From Pseudoxanthomonas suwonensis (GTDB lineage Bacteria; Pseudomonadota; Gammaproteobacteria; Xanthomonadales; Xanthomonadaceae), in assembly GCF_000972865.1 (NCBI RefSeq), contig NZ_CP011144.1, positions 124,001 through 188,000 of the forward strand: DNA of 64,000 bases, written 5' to 3'. Shown piece by piece: positions 1 through 8,465 of this stretch. The first letter of the stretch is position 1. Every line of letters starts with the position of its first letter. Under the pieces are notes generated by a model. That model did no database searches. It was given only the letters and a program-made list of their open reading frames with translations, and was not told the DNA's origin. Both the position numbers and the translations under genes were made by a program.

Positions 1-1
1 C

Positions 2-943
2 CTGCTGGTCGACCCGCTGGTGCCGGGCATGCCCGCGGCGCTGGCGGCGTGGCTGGAGGCGCCCGGCGTGCTGAAGGTGATGCACAGCGCCAGCGAGGAC
101 CTGATCGCGTTCAAGTGCGCCTGCGGTGCCCTGCCGCGGCCGATGTTCGACACCCAGATCGCCGCGGCGCTGGACGGCATCGGCGCCGGGCTCGGCTACC
201 AGAAGCTGGTCGAACAGTTGGCCGGGGTGACCCTGCCCAAGGGCGAGACCCGCTCGGACTGGTTGCGTCGCCCGCTCAGCGCGGCCCAGCTCGAGTATGC
301 GGCCGACGACGTGCGCCACCTGGCCGCGCTGCACGACGCCACCGCCGCGAAGCTACGCGACCTCGGCCGCGAGGACTGGCTGGCCGAGGACGTGGAGCGG
401 CTGCTGGCGAACGCCGCCCGCGACGAGGGCGAGGCCTGGCCGCACCTGTCGATGCGCTCGGCGCAGTTCCTCGAAGGCGCCGGCCAGCGCAGGCTGCTGC
501 GGCTGCTGCGCTGGCGCGACCAGCATGCGCGCGACAACGACCTGCCGCGCAGCTGGGTGCTGGACAACGAGCTGGCGGTGGCGCTGTCGCGCGATCCGCC
601 GGCCGACGCCGGCGCCCTGCAGCGGCGCCTGGAGGCGCTGCCTAAGTCGCCACGCCGTCTGTCCGCGGCGATCTGGCAGGCGCTGTCCACGCCGCTGGAC
701 GACGAGGAGCGCATGCCGGCGCCGTCGGCCGAACCGGACCGCAACGCGGTCAAGCGCCTGCAGGACGCGGTCGCGCGGCGCAGCGCCGAACTGGCCCTGC
801 CCGACGGCGTGCTGGCCTCGCGCCGGCACCTGGAGGCGCTGCTCGACGGCGGCCAGTGGCCGGCGCCGCTGCAGGGTTGGCGCCGCCGCGAACTTGAACC
901 GGCGCTGGCGCCCCTGTTGGCACCCGCAGCCACGGCAGGCTAG
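2..943 (+). CDS. rnd: Ribonuclease D, C-terminal part (5' end outside window)
   Basis: 3'-to-5' exoribonuclease that trims tRNA precursors. The reading frame is open from the first bases, so the N-terminus lies upstream of the window. Visible are the later part of the DEDD exonuclease domain (HSASEDL, then FDTQIAAAL, then EYAADDVRHL with the Y-x3-D motif) followed by the helical HRDC-type C-terminus (about residues 130-300). The TAG stop overlaps the -10 box of the downstream tRNA-Ala promoter. Family assignment is firm from motif order. Confidence 0.93.
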   Translation: MLVDPLVPGMPAALAAWLEAPGVLKVMHSASEDLIAFKCACGALPRPMFDTQIAAALDGIGAGLGYQKLVEQLAGVTLPKGETRSDWLRRPLSAAQLEYAADDVRHLAALHDATAAKLRDLGREDWLAEDVERLLANAARDEGEAWPHLSMRSAQFLEGAGQRRLLRLLRWRDQHARDNDLPRSWVLDNELAVALSRDPPADAGALQRRLEALPKSPRRLSAAIWQALSTPLDDEERMPAPSAEPDRNAVKRLQDAVARRSAELALPDGVLASRRHLEALLDGGQWPAPLQGWRRRELEPALAPLLAPAATAG

Positions 944-946
944 AAT
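917..946 (+). promoter_or_regulatory. sigma70-type promoter of tRNA-Ala
   Basis: TTGGCA (917-922), 18-bp spacer, TAGAAT (941-946). The tRNA begins 28 nt after the -10. The promoter is embedded in the end of rnd. Confidence 0.6.
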
Positions 947-973
947 TCCCGCCTCGCGGTTGCACCGCACCGT

Positions 974-1049
<76 letters not shown>

Positions 1050-1058
1050 ATCTTCCAG

Positions 1059-1089
1059 AAGGCCCGGGCACTCCCGGGCCTTCGCTTTT
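1059..1089 (+). terminator. Rho-independent terminator after tRNA-Ala
   Basis: 10-bp stem AAGGCCCGGG/CCCGGGCCTT with loop CACT, then CGCTTTT. It lies 10 nt after the tRNA CCA end. Confidence 0.8.
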
Positions 1090-1124
1090 CCGGTGATGCG
1101 GTCCCGTGCGAACAGCCGGCGCGA

Positions 1125-1838
1125 TCAATCCGCCGGGTACCGCCAGCGCGAACCGTCCTGCCACGGCCGCCGGTAACGGAACAGCACCAGGTAGACGCCC
1201 GCGGTCCAGGCCAGTCCCGCCGCCCAGCCGGCGAGCACGTCGGATGGATAGTGCACGCCCAGGTACAGCCGCGACAGGCCGACCAGCCCGGTGAACGCCA
1301 CCGCCAGGACCAGCACCGGCCAGCGCCAGCGCGTCCGCCAGGCCAGCAGCACGACCACCGCCGCCAGGGTCATCGAGCCCATCGCATGGCCACTGGGAAA
1401 GCTGAAGGTCGTCTCGGGCGCGATCGACTCCCACAGCGATGGCCGCTCGCGGCGGAAGGACTGCTTGGCGGCGACGTTCAGCAGCGCCGAGCCGGCGAAC
1501 GCGACCATCGCGAACACCGCCTCGCGCCAGCGCCGGAACGCCAGCAGCGCCAACGACAGCAGGATGTCGACCGGGATCACCCCGTAGCGGAAGCCAGCCA
1601 GGCTGATCCAGACGAAGACCCGGTCCGCCGCCGGCGAGGCCCAGGACTTGAGCCGCAGCAACAGCGCGTCGTCGAAGACCTGCGCCTCCAGTTCGTGGAA
1701 CTCGTCGGCGAGTTCGGCGAACAGCCACAGCGGCACCAGCACGCCGGCGAACAGCAGGAACAGGTAGCCCAGGTTGCCGCGCAGCACCGCGGCCAGGGCG
1801 GACAGGCGCGAGGTGCCGTCAGCCGGCCCGTCGGGCAT
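1125..1838 (-). CDS. PAP2-superfamily membrane phosphatase
   Basis: Integral-membrane phosphatase of the type 2 phosphatidic acid phosphatase family, likely acting on a lipid phosphate such as undecaprenyl pyrophosphate or PgpB-type substrates (inferred). All three signature motifs are intact in 237 aa: K125-x6-R132-P133, P148-S-G-H151, and S189-R190-x5-H196-x3-D200. Several hydrophobic spans lie around residues 22-42, 88-100, 108-120, 155-168 and 175-190. The start at 1838 overlaps the ispG stop by 20 nt, so the two are probably co-transcribed. The exact substrate cannot be read from the sequence. Confidence 0.88.
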   Translation of the reverse strand: MPDGPADGTSRLSALAAVLRGNLGYLFLLFAGVLVPLWLFAELADEFHELEAQVFDDALLLRLKSWASPAADRVFVWISLAGFRYGVIPVDILLSLALLAFRRWREAVFAMVAFAGSALLNVAAKQSFRRERPSLWESIAPETTFSFPSGHAMGSMTLAAVVVLLAWRTRWRWPVLVLAVAFTGLVGLSRLYLGVHYPSDVLAGWAAGLAWTAGVYLVLFRYRRPWQDGSRWRYPAD

Positions 1839-3087
1839 AGCGGTTCTCGACGTAGTCGTCGATCAGCGCCACGAACTCGGCGGCGATGTTCTCGCCCTTC
1901 AGGGTCAGCTTCTTCTCGCCGTCGATGAACACCGGCGCCGACGGCGCCTCGCCGATGCCGGGCAGCGAGATGCCGATGTCGGCGTGGCGCGACTCGCCCG
2001 GGCCATTGACCACGCAGCCCATCACCGCCAGCGACAGGTTCTCCGCGCCCGGATGCGACACGCGCCACTCGGGCATCCTAGCCCGCACGTGCTCCTGCAC
2101 GGTCTTGGCCAGTTCCTGGAAGAAGGTGCTGGTGGTGCGGCCGCAGCCCGGGCAGGCGGTGACCATCGGGGTGAAGGCGCGCTGGCCGGTGGTCTGCAGC
2201 AGTTCCTGCGCCACCACCACCTCGGCGGTGCGCGACTGGCCCGGCTCCGGCGTGAGCGAGATGCGGATGGTGTCGCCGATGCCTTCCTGCAGCAGCACCG
2301 ACAACGCCGCGGCGGAAGCGACGATGCCCTTGCTGCCGATGCCGGCCTCGGTCAGGCCCAGGTGCAGCGCATAGTCGCAGCGCGCGGCCAGGTCGCGGTA
2401 GACCGCGATCAGCTCCTGCACGCCGCTGACCTTGCAGCTGAGCACGATGCGCTCGGCCGGCAGGCCCAGCTCGACCGCGCGCGCGGCCGAGTCGACCGCC
2501 GACAGGATCAGCGCCTCGCGCAGCACCCGGCCCGCGTCCCAGGGCTCGGCGCGGGCGTGGTTCTCGTCCATCAGCCGCGCGGCCAGCGCCTGGTCCAGCG
2601 AGCCCCAGTTGGCGCCGATCCGCACCGGCTTGCCGTACTCCAGCGCCTTCTCGATGATCGAGGCGAACTGGACGTCCTTCTTCCTGCCGAAGCCGACGTT
2701 GCCGGGATTGATCCGGTACTTGGCCAGCGCCTGCGCGCAGGCCGGCTCGCCGGCCAGCAACTGGTGGCCGTTGTAGTGGAAGTCGCCGATCAGCGGCACG
2801 TCCACGCCCATCATCTCGAGCTTTTCGCGGATGCGCGGGATCGCCGCCGCCGCCTCGGGCGTGTTCACCGTCAGCCGCACCAGCTCGGAACCGGCGCGCC
2901 ACAGTTCGGCGACCTGCTTGACCGAGGCCGCCACATCGGCGGTGTCGGTGTTGGTCATCGACTGCACCACCACCGGCGCGCCGCCGCCGACGGCCACGCC
3001 GCCGATCAGGACCTGGCGGGTGGTCCGGCGCGGCCAGGGCGCGGCCGAACTGGGGGGCGTGGGACGGGTGACGGCATCGTGCTGCAT
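1819..3087 (-). CDS. ispG: 4-hydroxy-3-methylbut-2-en-1-yl diphosphate synthase (flavodoxin)
   Basis: Penultimate enzyme of the MEP isoprenoid pathway: reduces MEcPP to HMBPP with a [4Fe-4S] cluster. The 422-aa protein has the TIM-barrel start ([19 protein letters not shown]) and the cluster cysteines C312 and C315 in TACPGCGR and C358 in [11 protein letters not shown], with the conserved Glu after NGPG. Length suits the bacterial two-domain form. It is followed by the PAP2 gene with overlapping ends. Confidence 0.97.
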   Translation of the reverse strand: MQHDAVTRPTPPSSAAPWPRRTTRQVLIGGVAVGGGAPVVVQSMTNTDTADVAASVKQVAELWRAGSELVRLTVNTPEAAAAIPRIREKLEMMGVDVPLIGDFHYNGHQLLAGEPACAQALAKYRINPGNVGFGRKKDVQFASIIEKALEYGKPVRIGANWGSLDQALAARLMDENHARAEPWDAGRVLREALILSAVDSAARAVELGLPAERIVLSCKVSGVQELIAVYRDLAARCDYALHLGLTEAGIGSKGIVASAAALSVLLQEGIGDTIRISLTPEPGQSRTAEVVVAQELLQTTGQRAFTPMVTACPGCGRTTSTFFQELAKTVQEHVRARMPEWRVSHPGAENLSLAVMGCVVNGPGESRHADIGISLPGIGEAPSAPVFIDGEKKLTLKGENIAAEFVALIDDYVENRYARRAG

Positions 3088-3155
3088 GCGCGCATTCTAG
3101 ACGGCCGGCGGCAACGGCGCCCGAACCGCGGTACGGCGTGACGACCGCGAACGGC

Positions 3156-6056
3156 TCAAACCAGCCGTCGTGCAGCCGGCCGGCCGAGCAGGAAACCCTG
3201 CCCGCAGGTGCAGCCCAGTTCGCGCAGCACGTCGCGCTGGGCCTCGGTCTCCACGCCCTCGCCCACCGTCTCGATGCCCAGGGTGCCGGCCAGGGCCAGA
3301 ATCGCACGGACCAGGGCCAGGCTCTCCTGTCGCCCGCCCTCCTCGTCCAGCCCGGCGACGAAGCTGCGGTCGATCTTCAGCCCCGAGATCGGGAAGCGGT
3401 GCAGGTACGACAGCGCCGAGAAGCCGGTGCCGAAGTCGTCCAGCTGTGCCAGTACGCCGTGCTCGCGCAGGGTGTTGAGGATGCGCAGGGTGCGCGGCGC
3501 GTCGTCCAGCAGCGCGACCTCGGTGATCTCCACCCGCAGCCGCGCCGGGTCGGCGTCGGCCGACTGCACCAGGCCCAGCAGGCGGTCGGCGAAATCCGGC
3601 GAGCGGAAGTGCCGCGGCGACACGTTGACCGAGACGTAGCCGCTGCCGCCACGGGCCAGCTCGCCGATCACCTGTTCGTACAGCAGCCAGTCGACCTGCT
3701 CGATCAGCCCGCTCTCCTCGCCCAGGGCGATGAACGCCGCCGGCGACAGCAGGCCGTGGCGCTCGTGCTGCCAGCGCAGCAGCGCCTCGTGGCCGACCAC
3801 CTGGCCGTCCTCCAGGCGGAGGATCGGCTGGTAGTACGGCAGGAAGTCGCGGCTGATGATCGCCCGGCGCAGGTCCGCCTCCAGGTCCAGGCTGCGCACC
3901 GCCTGCTCGCGCATGGCCTCGTCGAAGATCGCGTAGCGGTCGCGGCCCTCGTTCTTGGCCCGGTACATGGCCGCGTCGGCGTCGCGCAGCAGCTCCTCGC
4001 CGCTGCTGTAGCGCGGATGCCACAACGCGATGCCCATGCTCGCCGAGGGGAACAGTTCGCGTCCGGCCACCCATACCGGCCGCCCGATCAGCGCCAGCAG
4101 CCGCGGCGCCAGGTCGCGCACGCTGTCGCCGCCGTCCGGGCAGCTGATCAGGATCGCGAACTCGTCGCCGCCCAGGCGCGCGACCACGTCCTCGGCCCGC
4201 ATCGCGGACACGATGCGTTTGGCCACCTCCACCAGCAGTTCGTCGCCGGCGGCGTGGCCGATGCTGTCGTTGACCAGCTTGAACCGGTCCAGGTCCAGGA
4301 ACAGCACCGCGAACGGCATGCCGTCGCCCAGCTGCGCGCGTTCGATCGCGCTGGCCATGCAGTCCAGCAGGTAGGCGCGGTTGGGCAGCCCGGTCAGGGT
4401 GTCGTGCAGGGCCTGGTGGGTGAGCCGCTCCTCGGCGCGCATGCGCTCGCCGATCTGCGCGACCAGCTGCTCGTTGGCCGCCTCCAGTTCGGTGGTGCGC
4501 TCGACCACCCGCCGCTCCAGCTCGGCATGCGCCGCGCGCAGCCGCTCCTGCGCCCGCTGCCGGGCCAGGCCATTGCTGATGTTGTGCGCGACGAAGGTCA
4601 GCAGGCGCTGGTCGTCGGTGGAAAAGCGGATCTGCGGGGTGTAGCTCTGCACCGCCAGCACGCCGACCACCTCGCCGTCGCGGTGCAGCGGCACGCCCAG
4701 CCAGCTGTAGGCCTGGATCCCGAACTCGTGGATCTCGCCCTCGCGCGACAGGCGGTCGATGTCGGCGCGGTCGGCCAGCAGCGCTTCGCGCATGCGCAGC
4801 ACGTACTCGGTCAGGCCGTTGCTGAGCCGGCGGGTCGGCCGGTGGTCGCCCTTCTCGTCGACCGAATAGACGAACTCGATCGACTGCTGGTCGTCGCTGA
4901 GCAGGGCGATGTAGAAGTTGCGGGCGTAGATCAGCTCGTCGACCGCCGCATGCACCTTGGCGTGGTACTGCTCCAGCGACTCGGAGCTCATCGCCATCTC
5001 GGTGATGCGGAACAGGGCGTGCTGCAGGCGCTCGGCGCGCTGGCGCTCGACCACCTCCTCCTGCAATTCGCGGTTGGCGTGCTGCAGCTCCAGGGTGCGC
5101 TCGCGGACCCGGCGCTCCAGCTCCACCTGGGCCTGGCGGCGGTCCAGGGTGGTCAGCACGTGCTGGGCGACGTAGCCCAGCAGCGCGCGGTCCTCGTCGG
5201 TGTAGCTGGCCGGGCGGTCGTAGCTCTGCACCACGATCGCGCCGCACACCCGCTCGCCGCGCTTCATCGGCACGCCCAGCCAGTCCTGGCTGTCGGGCCC
5301 CTGCAGCTCGCTGTAGTCGACCTGCAGCTTGCGCCGGATCAGGTTGGACGGCCCGCGCAGCGCACGCCCGTGCCGCAGCAGGGCGAAGGTCAGGCTGTTG
5401 GGCATGTCCTCCTCGGTCCACTCGTTCTCCGGCTCCGGCTGGTAGGCGTCGGCCTCGTCAGCGAAGTAGATGAAGCGGACCGATTCGCGCTGGTCGTCGT
5501 AGGTGACGATGTAGCAGTTGGGCGCGTACATCAGCGAGCCGATGATGGCGTGCAGCCGGTGCAGCATCTCGCCCATCTCGACTTCGGCGCTGGCCAGCTC
5601 GGCGATCTCGTACAGCGCCTGCTGCAGGCGCCGCGACTTCTCCAGCTTCTCCATCCGCGCCTGGGCGCGGGTGGCTTCCAGCGCCGATCCCAGCAACGTC
5701 CTGGCGGTGGCCAGCCAGCCCTCGCGCGTGGTCGCCTCCAGCGCCTCCGGCAGCCGCGCCACCAGCGACAGGTTCGCGTCCTCCGCGTCGTGCCAGGACA
5801 GCGCCAGGGTGCCGGGCTCCGCAGACAGCGAGCCGGCTTCGGCCAGGGCCAGCTCCAGCCGCCGCGCAGGACCGGCCTGCATCGCCGGCTCCATCAGGAA
5901 ATGGTTGCCGAGCACCGGGTCGCGCCAGCCGACCGCCAGCTGCGCGCCGGGCGGCAGCAGCCCGTGCAGCACGGCCACCGCGCGCTCGAGCGGCGTGCGC
6001 GGTCCGGCGACCACCAGCGCCTGCGGTGCGCTCTCAACTGTGCCTGCTGGAATCAT
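3156..6056 (-). CDS. Dual GAF - GGDEF - EAL cyclic-di-GMP signalling protein
   Basis: Predicted bifunctional diguanylate cyclase/phosphodiesterase, about 966 aa, soluble. Two GAF-like sensor regions (roughly residues 130-290 and 320-480) are separated by coiled-coil stretches (RRVRERTLELQHANRELQEE and a second similar one). Then come a GGDEF domain with intact RLGGDEF near residue 627 and an EAL domain with EALLRW near 755, DDFGTG near 870, LKIDRSFV and EGVET. Both catalytic motifs look intact, so both activities are possible. The open frame runs to 6485 but would overlap the divergent sigma factor gene; the ATG at 6056 has GGGGA just upstream and begins family-like sequence. ATG 6089 is the alternative. 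Confidence 0.88.
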   Translation of the reverse strand: MIPAGTVESAPQALVVAGPRTPLERAVAVLHGLLPPGAQLAVGWRDPVLGNHFLMEPAMQAGPARRLELALAEAGSLSAEPGTLALSWHDAEDANLSLVARLPEALEATTREGWLATARTLLGSALEATRAQARMEKLEKSRRLQQALYEIAELASAEVEMGEMLHRLHAIIGSLMYAPNCYIVTYDDQRESVRFIYFADEADAYQPEPENEWTEEDMPNSLTFALLRHGRALRGPSNLIRRKLQVDYSELQGPDSQDWLGVPMKRGERVCGAIVVQSYDRPASYTDEDRALLGYVAQHVLTTLDRRQAQVELERRVRERTLELQHANRELQEEVVERQRAERLQHALFRITEMAMSSESLEQYHAKVHAAVDELIYARNFYIALLSDDQQSIEFVYSVDEKGDHRPTRRLSNGLTEYVLRMREALLADRADIDRLSREGEIHEFGIQAYSWLGVPLHRDGEVVGVLAVQSYTPQIRFSTDDQRLLTFVAHNISNGLARQRAQERLRAAHAELERRVVERTTELEAANEQLVAQIGERMRAEERLTHQALHDTLTGLPNRAYLLDCMASAIERAQLGDGMPFAVLFLDLDRFKLVNDSIGHAAGDELLVEVAKRIVSAMRAEDVVARLGGDEFAILISCPDGGDSVRDLAPRLLALIGRPVWVAGRELFPSASMGIALWHPRYSSGEELLRDADAAMYRAKNEGRDRYAIFDEAMREQAVRSLDLEADLRRAIISRDFLPYYQPILRLEDGQVVGHEALLRWQHERHGLLSPAAFIALGEESGLIEQVDWLLYEQVIGELARGGSGYVSVNVSPRHFRSPDFADRLLGLVQSADADPARLRVEITEVALLDDAPRTLRILNTLREHGVLAQLDDFGTGFSALSYLHRFPISGLKIDRSFVAGLDEEGGRQESLALVRAILALAGTLGIETVGEGVETEAQRDVLRELGCTCGQGFLLGRPAARRLV

Positions 6057-6258
6057 GCATCCCCGACGGCCACCCCACGACGCCAGCATAACGCGCCGAT
6101 GCCCGCCCACGCCGCCCGGACCCCATCCGTCCCGCCCGGACGTTGGTACCGGCATGCGTAGTGGCATCTCCCTCTCCTGCACCCTGCCCGGCACCGGCAT
6201 GCCGGCCTGGCCCGTGCGGGCGCTTGCGCCGCGCGCCGCGACCCGTAGTCTGGTGGCC

Positions 6259-6816
6259 ATGGACCAGCCCGCGGCCGGATCGACCGATGAATCGCTGATG
6301 CTCGCCTGGGCGGGCGGCGACGCGGCCGCGTTCGAGACCCTGTACGCCCGCCACCGCGGTCCGCTGTTCCGCTTCCTGCTCGGCCAGCTGCGCGACCGCC
6401 CGCTGGCCGAGGAGGTGTACCAGGACGTGTGGCAGCGGGTGATCACCGCCCGCGAGGGCTGGCGGCCGGAAGCGGCCTTCTCCACCTGGCTCTACCGCAT
6501 CGCCCACAACCGGCTCAACGACCACTGGCGCGCGCAGCGGCACCGGCCACCGGCGCCGGCCGACGCCGACCGGCGCACCGCGGCCCTGGCCGATCCGGAC
6601 GACCCGGAGCGCGTGGCCAGCCGCGAGGAAGGACAGCGGCGGCTGCAGCAGGCGCTGGACGAACTGCCCGAGGATCAGCGCGAGGCGGTGCTGTTGCGCC
6701 TGCAGCAGGAACTGAGCCTGGAGGAAATCGGCCGGATCACCGGCGTCGGCCGGGAAACGGTGAAATCGCGGCTGCGCTATGCGCTGGACAAGCTGCGTGC
6801 GAGGCTGAACCCATGA
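6259..6816 (+). CDS. ECF-type RNA polymerase sigma factor
   Basis: 185-aa extracytoplasmic-function sigma factor. Region 2 is visible (AAFETLYARHRGPLFRFL, LAEEVYQDVWQRVI, FSTWLYRIAHNRLNDHWR) and region 4 (LDELPEDQREAVLLRLQQELSLEEIGRITGVGRETVKSRLRYALDKLR). The ATG at 6259 starts the conserved region; the open frame extends further upstream only by chance. Its TGA overlaps the ATG of the next gene (ATGA), a layout typical of a sigma factor and its membrane regulator. The gene is divergent from the GGDEF/EAL gene with about 200 bp between. Confidence 0.92.
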   Translation: MDQPAAGSTDESLMLAWAGGDAAAFETLYARHRGPLFRFLLGQLRDRPLAEEVYQDVWQRVITAREGWRPEAAFSTWLYRIAHNRLNDHWRAQRHRPPAPADADRRTAALADPDDPERVASREEGQRRLQQALDELPEDQREAVLLRLQQELSLEEIGRITGVGRETVKSRLRYALDKLRARLNP

Positions 6817-7811
6817 ATCGGCGGCACCAACCCCTGGATCCGGAAGAGCGGGCACTGGCCGACCTGCTCGCAGGCAAGGCCAACGAGCCGTCGGCGGAAG
6901 TGGATGCGCGCATCCTCGCCGCCGCCCGCGCGCCGGCGCGTCCGCCGGCGCCTGCCGCTTCCGCGCCGCGACGGCGCCGCACGCGCTGGCCGGTCGCGTT
7001 GGGCCTGGCCGCGTCGGTGACCCTGGCCGTCGGCGTGGCCTGGCAGCTGCGCGAACCGCCGATGCCGGCCATCGCACCGGCGTCGGCGCCGGCCGAAACG
7101 AGGGCGGACCTGGCCGCGGACGATGGCGCCGATACCGCAGGCACGCGCCCCGCCCCACCGCCAGCGACCGAAAGCGGATCGGCAGCCGTCGCCGCGGAAA
7201 GCCCACCCGCTGCCGGACCCGACCCGTCGGCCGAACATCGCGCCGCCGTCGCCGCCGCGGCCGAACGCTCGACGCAGCGTAAGGAAAAAGCCGGTCGCCA
7301 GGCCGAGGCGCAACTGGCGGCCGAGGCCGAGCAGGCGCGTGCGCAGCAGGCCGCCGTGGCCGCGGCCACGGAACGCTCGACCCAGCGTGCCGAGAAGGCT
7401 GCCCGCCAGGCCGCCGCGCCCCTGCCGCCGCCGCCCGAGCCGGCCCTGGACGTGGCCGAGCCGCGTCCCGCAGACCTCTACCAGGCGCCTGCACCGCCCG
7501 CGCCACCGGCACCCGTCGCCGACCGCGCGGTTCCCGCCGCGCCCGCGGTGGAGGCAGCCAAATCCCGCACGGCCGACACCCGCTCCGCCCCCGGAACCGC
7601 GACCGCGTTCGAGCAGCGGATCGTGGCGCCGGCGGCCGGCGCGAACGTGATCGACGACGACGCCCGGCTGCCGCCAGCGGAATGGCTGCAGCGCATCCGC
7701 GAGCGCCATCAGCGCGGGGAGACGGAACTGGCACGCGCCAGCCTGGCCCGCTTCGTGCGCGCGCACCCGGACGTGCCGGTGCCCGCCGACCTGCGGCCAC
7801 TGGCACCCTGA
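6813..7811 (+). CDS. Putative membrane-anchored regulator of the ECF sigma factor
   Basis: 332 aa, translationally coupled to the sigma factor by an ATGA overlap. A short cytoplasmic N-terminus (about 1-55) is followed by one membrane span (about 60-78), then a very long Ala/Pro/Glu-rich region containing two copies of an ERSTQR-x-EKA-x-RQA unit at about residues 151 and 187. It ends in a compact C-terminus (LPPAEWLQRIRERHQRGETELARASLARF...). No ZAS zinc motif is obvious. An anti-sigma role is inferred from position, orientation and topology, not from homology. Confidence 0.6.
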   Translation: MNRRHQPLDPEERALADLLAGKANEPSAEVDARILAAARAPARPPAPAASAPRRRRTRWPVALGLAASVTLAVGVAWQLREPPMPAIAPASAPAETRADLAADDGADTAGTRPAPPPATESGSAAVAAESPPAAGPDPSAEHRAAVAAAAERSTQRKEKAGRQAEAQLAAEAEQARAQQAAVAAATERSTQRAEKAARQAAAPLPPPPEPALDVAEPRPADLYQAPAPPAPPAPVADRAVPAAPAVEAAKSRTADTRSAPGTATAFEQRIVAPAAGANVIDDDARLPPAEWLQRIRERHQRGETELARASLARFVRAHPDVPVPADLRPLAP

Positions 7812-7844
7812 GCGCGCCGCGGCGGCCGGCCGGGGCGCGGCGGC

Positions 7845-7850
7845 TACAAT
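7845..7850 (+). promoter_or_regulatory. Probable -10 box upstream of the YigZ-family gene
   Basis: TACAAT lies 10 nt before the ATG at 7861; no good -35 is visible. Its presence argues that the nearby upstream ATG (7849) is part of the promoter and not the start codon, and that the mRNA leader is very short. Confidence 0.4.
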
Positions 7851-7860
7851 GCGCGCAGAG

Positions 7861-8463
7861 ATGACCGACACCCTCGCCGCCCCGGCCACCCACCTGCTCG
7901 AAGTCCGGCACAGCCGCTTCCTCGCCCACGCCGCCCCGGTCGACGCACCGGCCACGGCGATGGACTTCGTGGCGCGCGCGTCCGACCCGGACGCCACCCA
8001 CAACTGCTGGGCCTGGCGGGTCGGCCAGGACTACCGCTCCAGCGACGACGGCGAGCCGGCCGGCACCGCCGGCCGCCCGGTCCTGGCGGCGATCGACGGC
8101 CAGGGCTGCGACCGCGTCGCGGTGGTGGTGACCCGCTGGTACGGCGGGATCAAGCTCGGCGCCGGCGGCCTGGTCCGTGCCTACGGCGGCGCGGCGGCCG
8201 AATGCCTGCGCCTGGCCCCGCGCCGGACGCTGGTGGCGATGGTCGAACTGGAACTGGCCTGCGCGTTCGAGGACCTGGGCGCGGTGCACGCGGCCCTGCC
8301 CGCGCACGCGGCCGAGAAGGCCGGCGAGCGCTTCGAGGCCGACGGCGCGCACCTGGTCCTGCGCCTGCCGGCGGTACAGGCCGACGCGCTGCAGCTGCGC
8401 CTGCGCGACGCCACCCGTGACCGGATCCGCTTCGGCACGGCGACCGCCACGGAGGTCCACTGA
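7861..8463 (+). CDS. YigZ/IMPACT-family protein
   Basis: About 200 aa, UPF0029/IMPACT family. The N-terminal domain carries the family signature (VRHSRFLAHAAPV, then ATHNCWAWRVG, SSDDGEPAGTAGRPVL, VVVTRWYGGIKLGAGGLVRAYGGAA). The C-terminal ferredoxin-like part covers about residues 135-200. Some relatives regulate translation stress responses (eukaryotic IMPACT); the bacterial role is poorly defined. The ATG at 7861 is preferred because the upstream ATG lies in a TACAAT box. The next gene starts 2 nt after the stop, suggesting co-transcription. Confidence 0.88.
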   Translation: MTDTLAAPATHLLEVRHSRFLAHAAPVDAPATAMDFVARASDPDATHNCWAWRVGQDYRSSDDGEPAGTAGRPVLAAIDGQGCDRVAVVVTRWYGGIKLGAGGLVRAYGGAAAECLRLAPRRTLVAMVELELACAFEDLGAVHAALPAHAAEKAGERFEADGAHLVLRLPAVQADALQLRLRDATRDRIRFGTATATEVH

Positions 8464-8465
8464 CA

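Noticed and set aside
3138-6161. Long open frame of 1007 codons on the plus strand opposite the GGDEF/EAL gene
   Set aside because: Antisense shadow in very GC-rich DNA; composition is Gln/Arg/Ala-rich without domains, while the minus strand has complete catalytic motifs.
7849-7860. ATG at 7849 as start of the YigZ-family gene
   Set aside because: It is part of a TACAAT -10-like box; the ATG at 7861 begins the conserved sequence.
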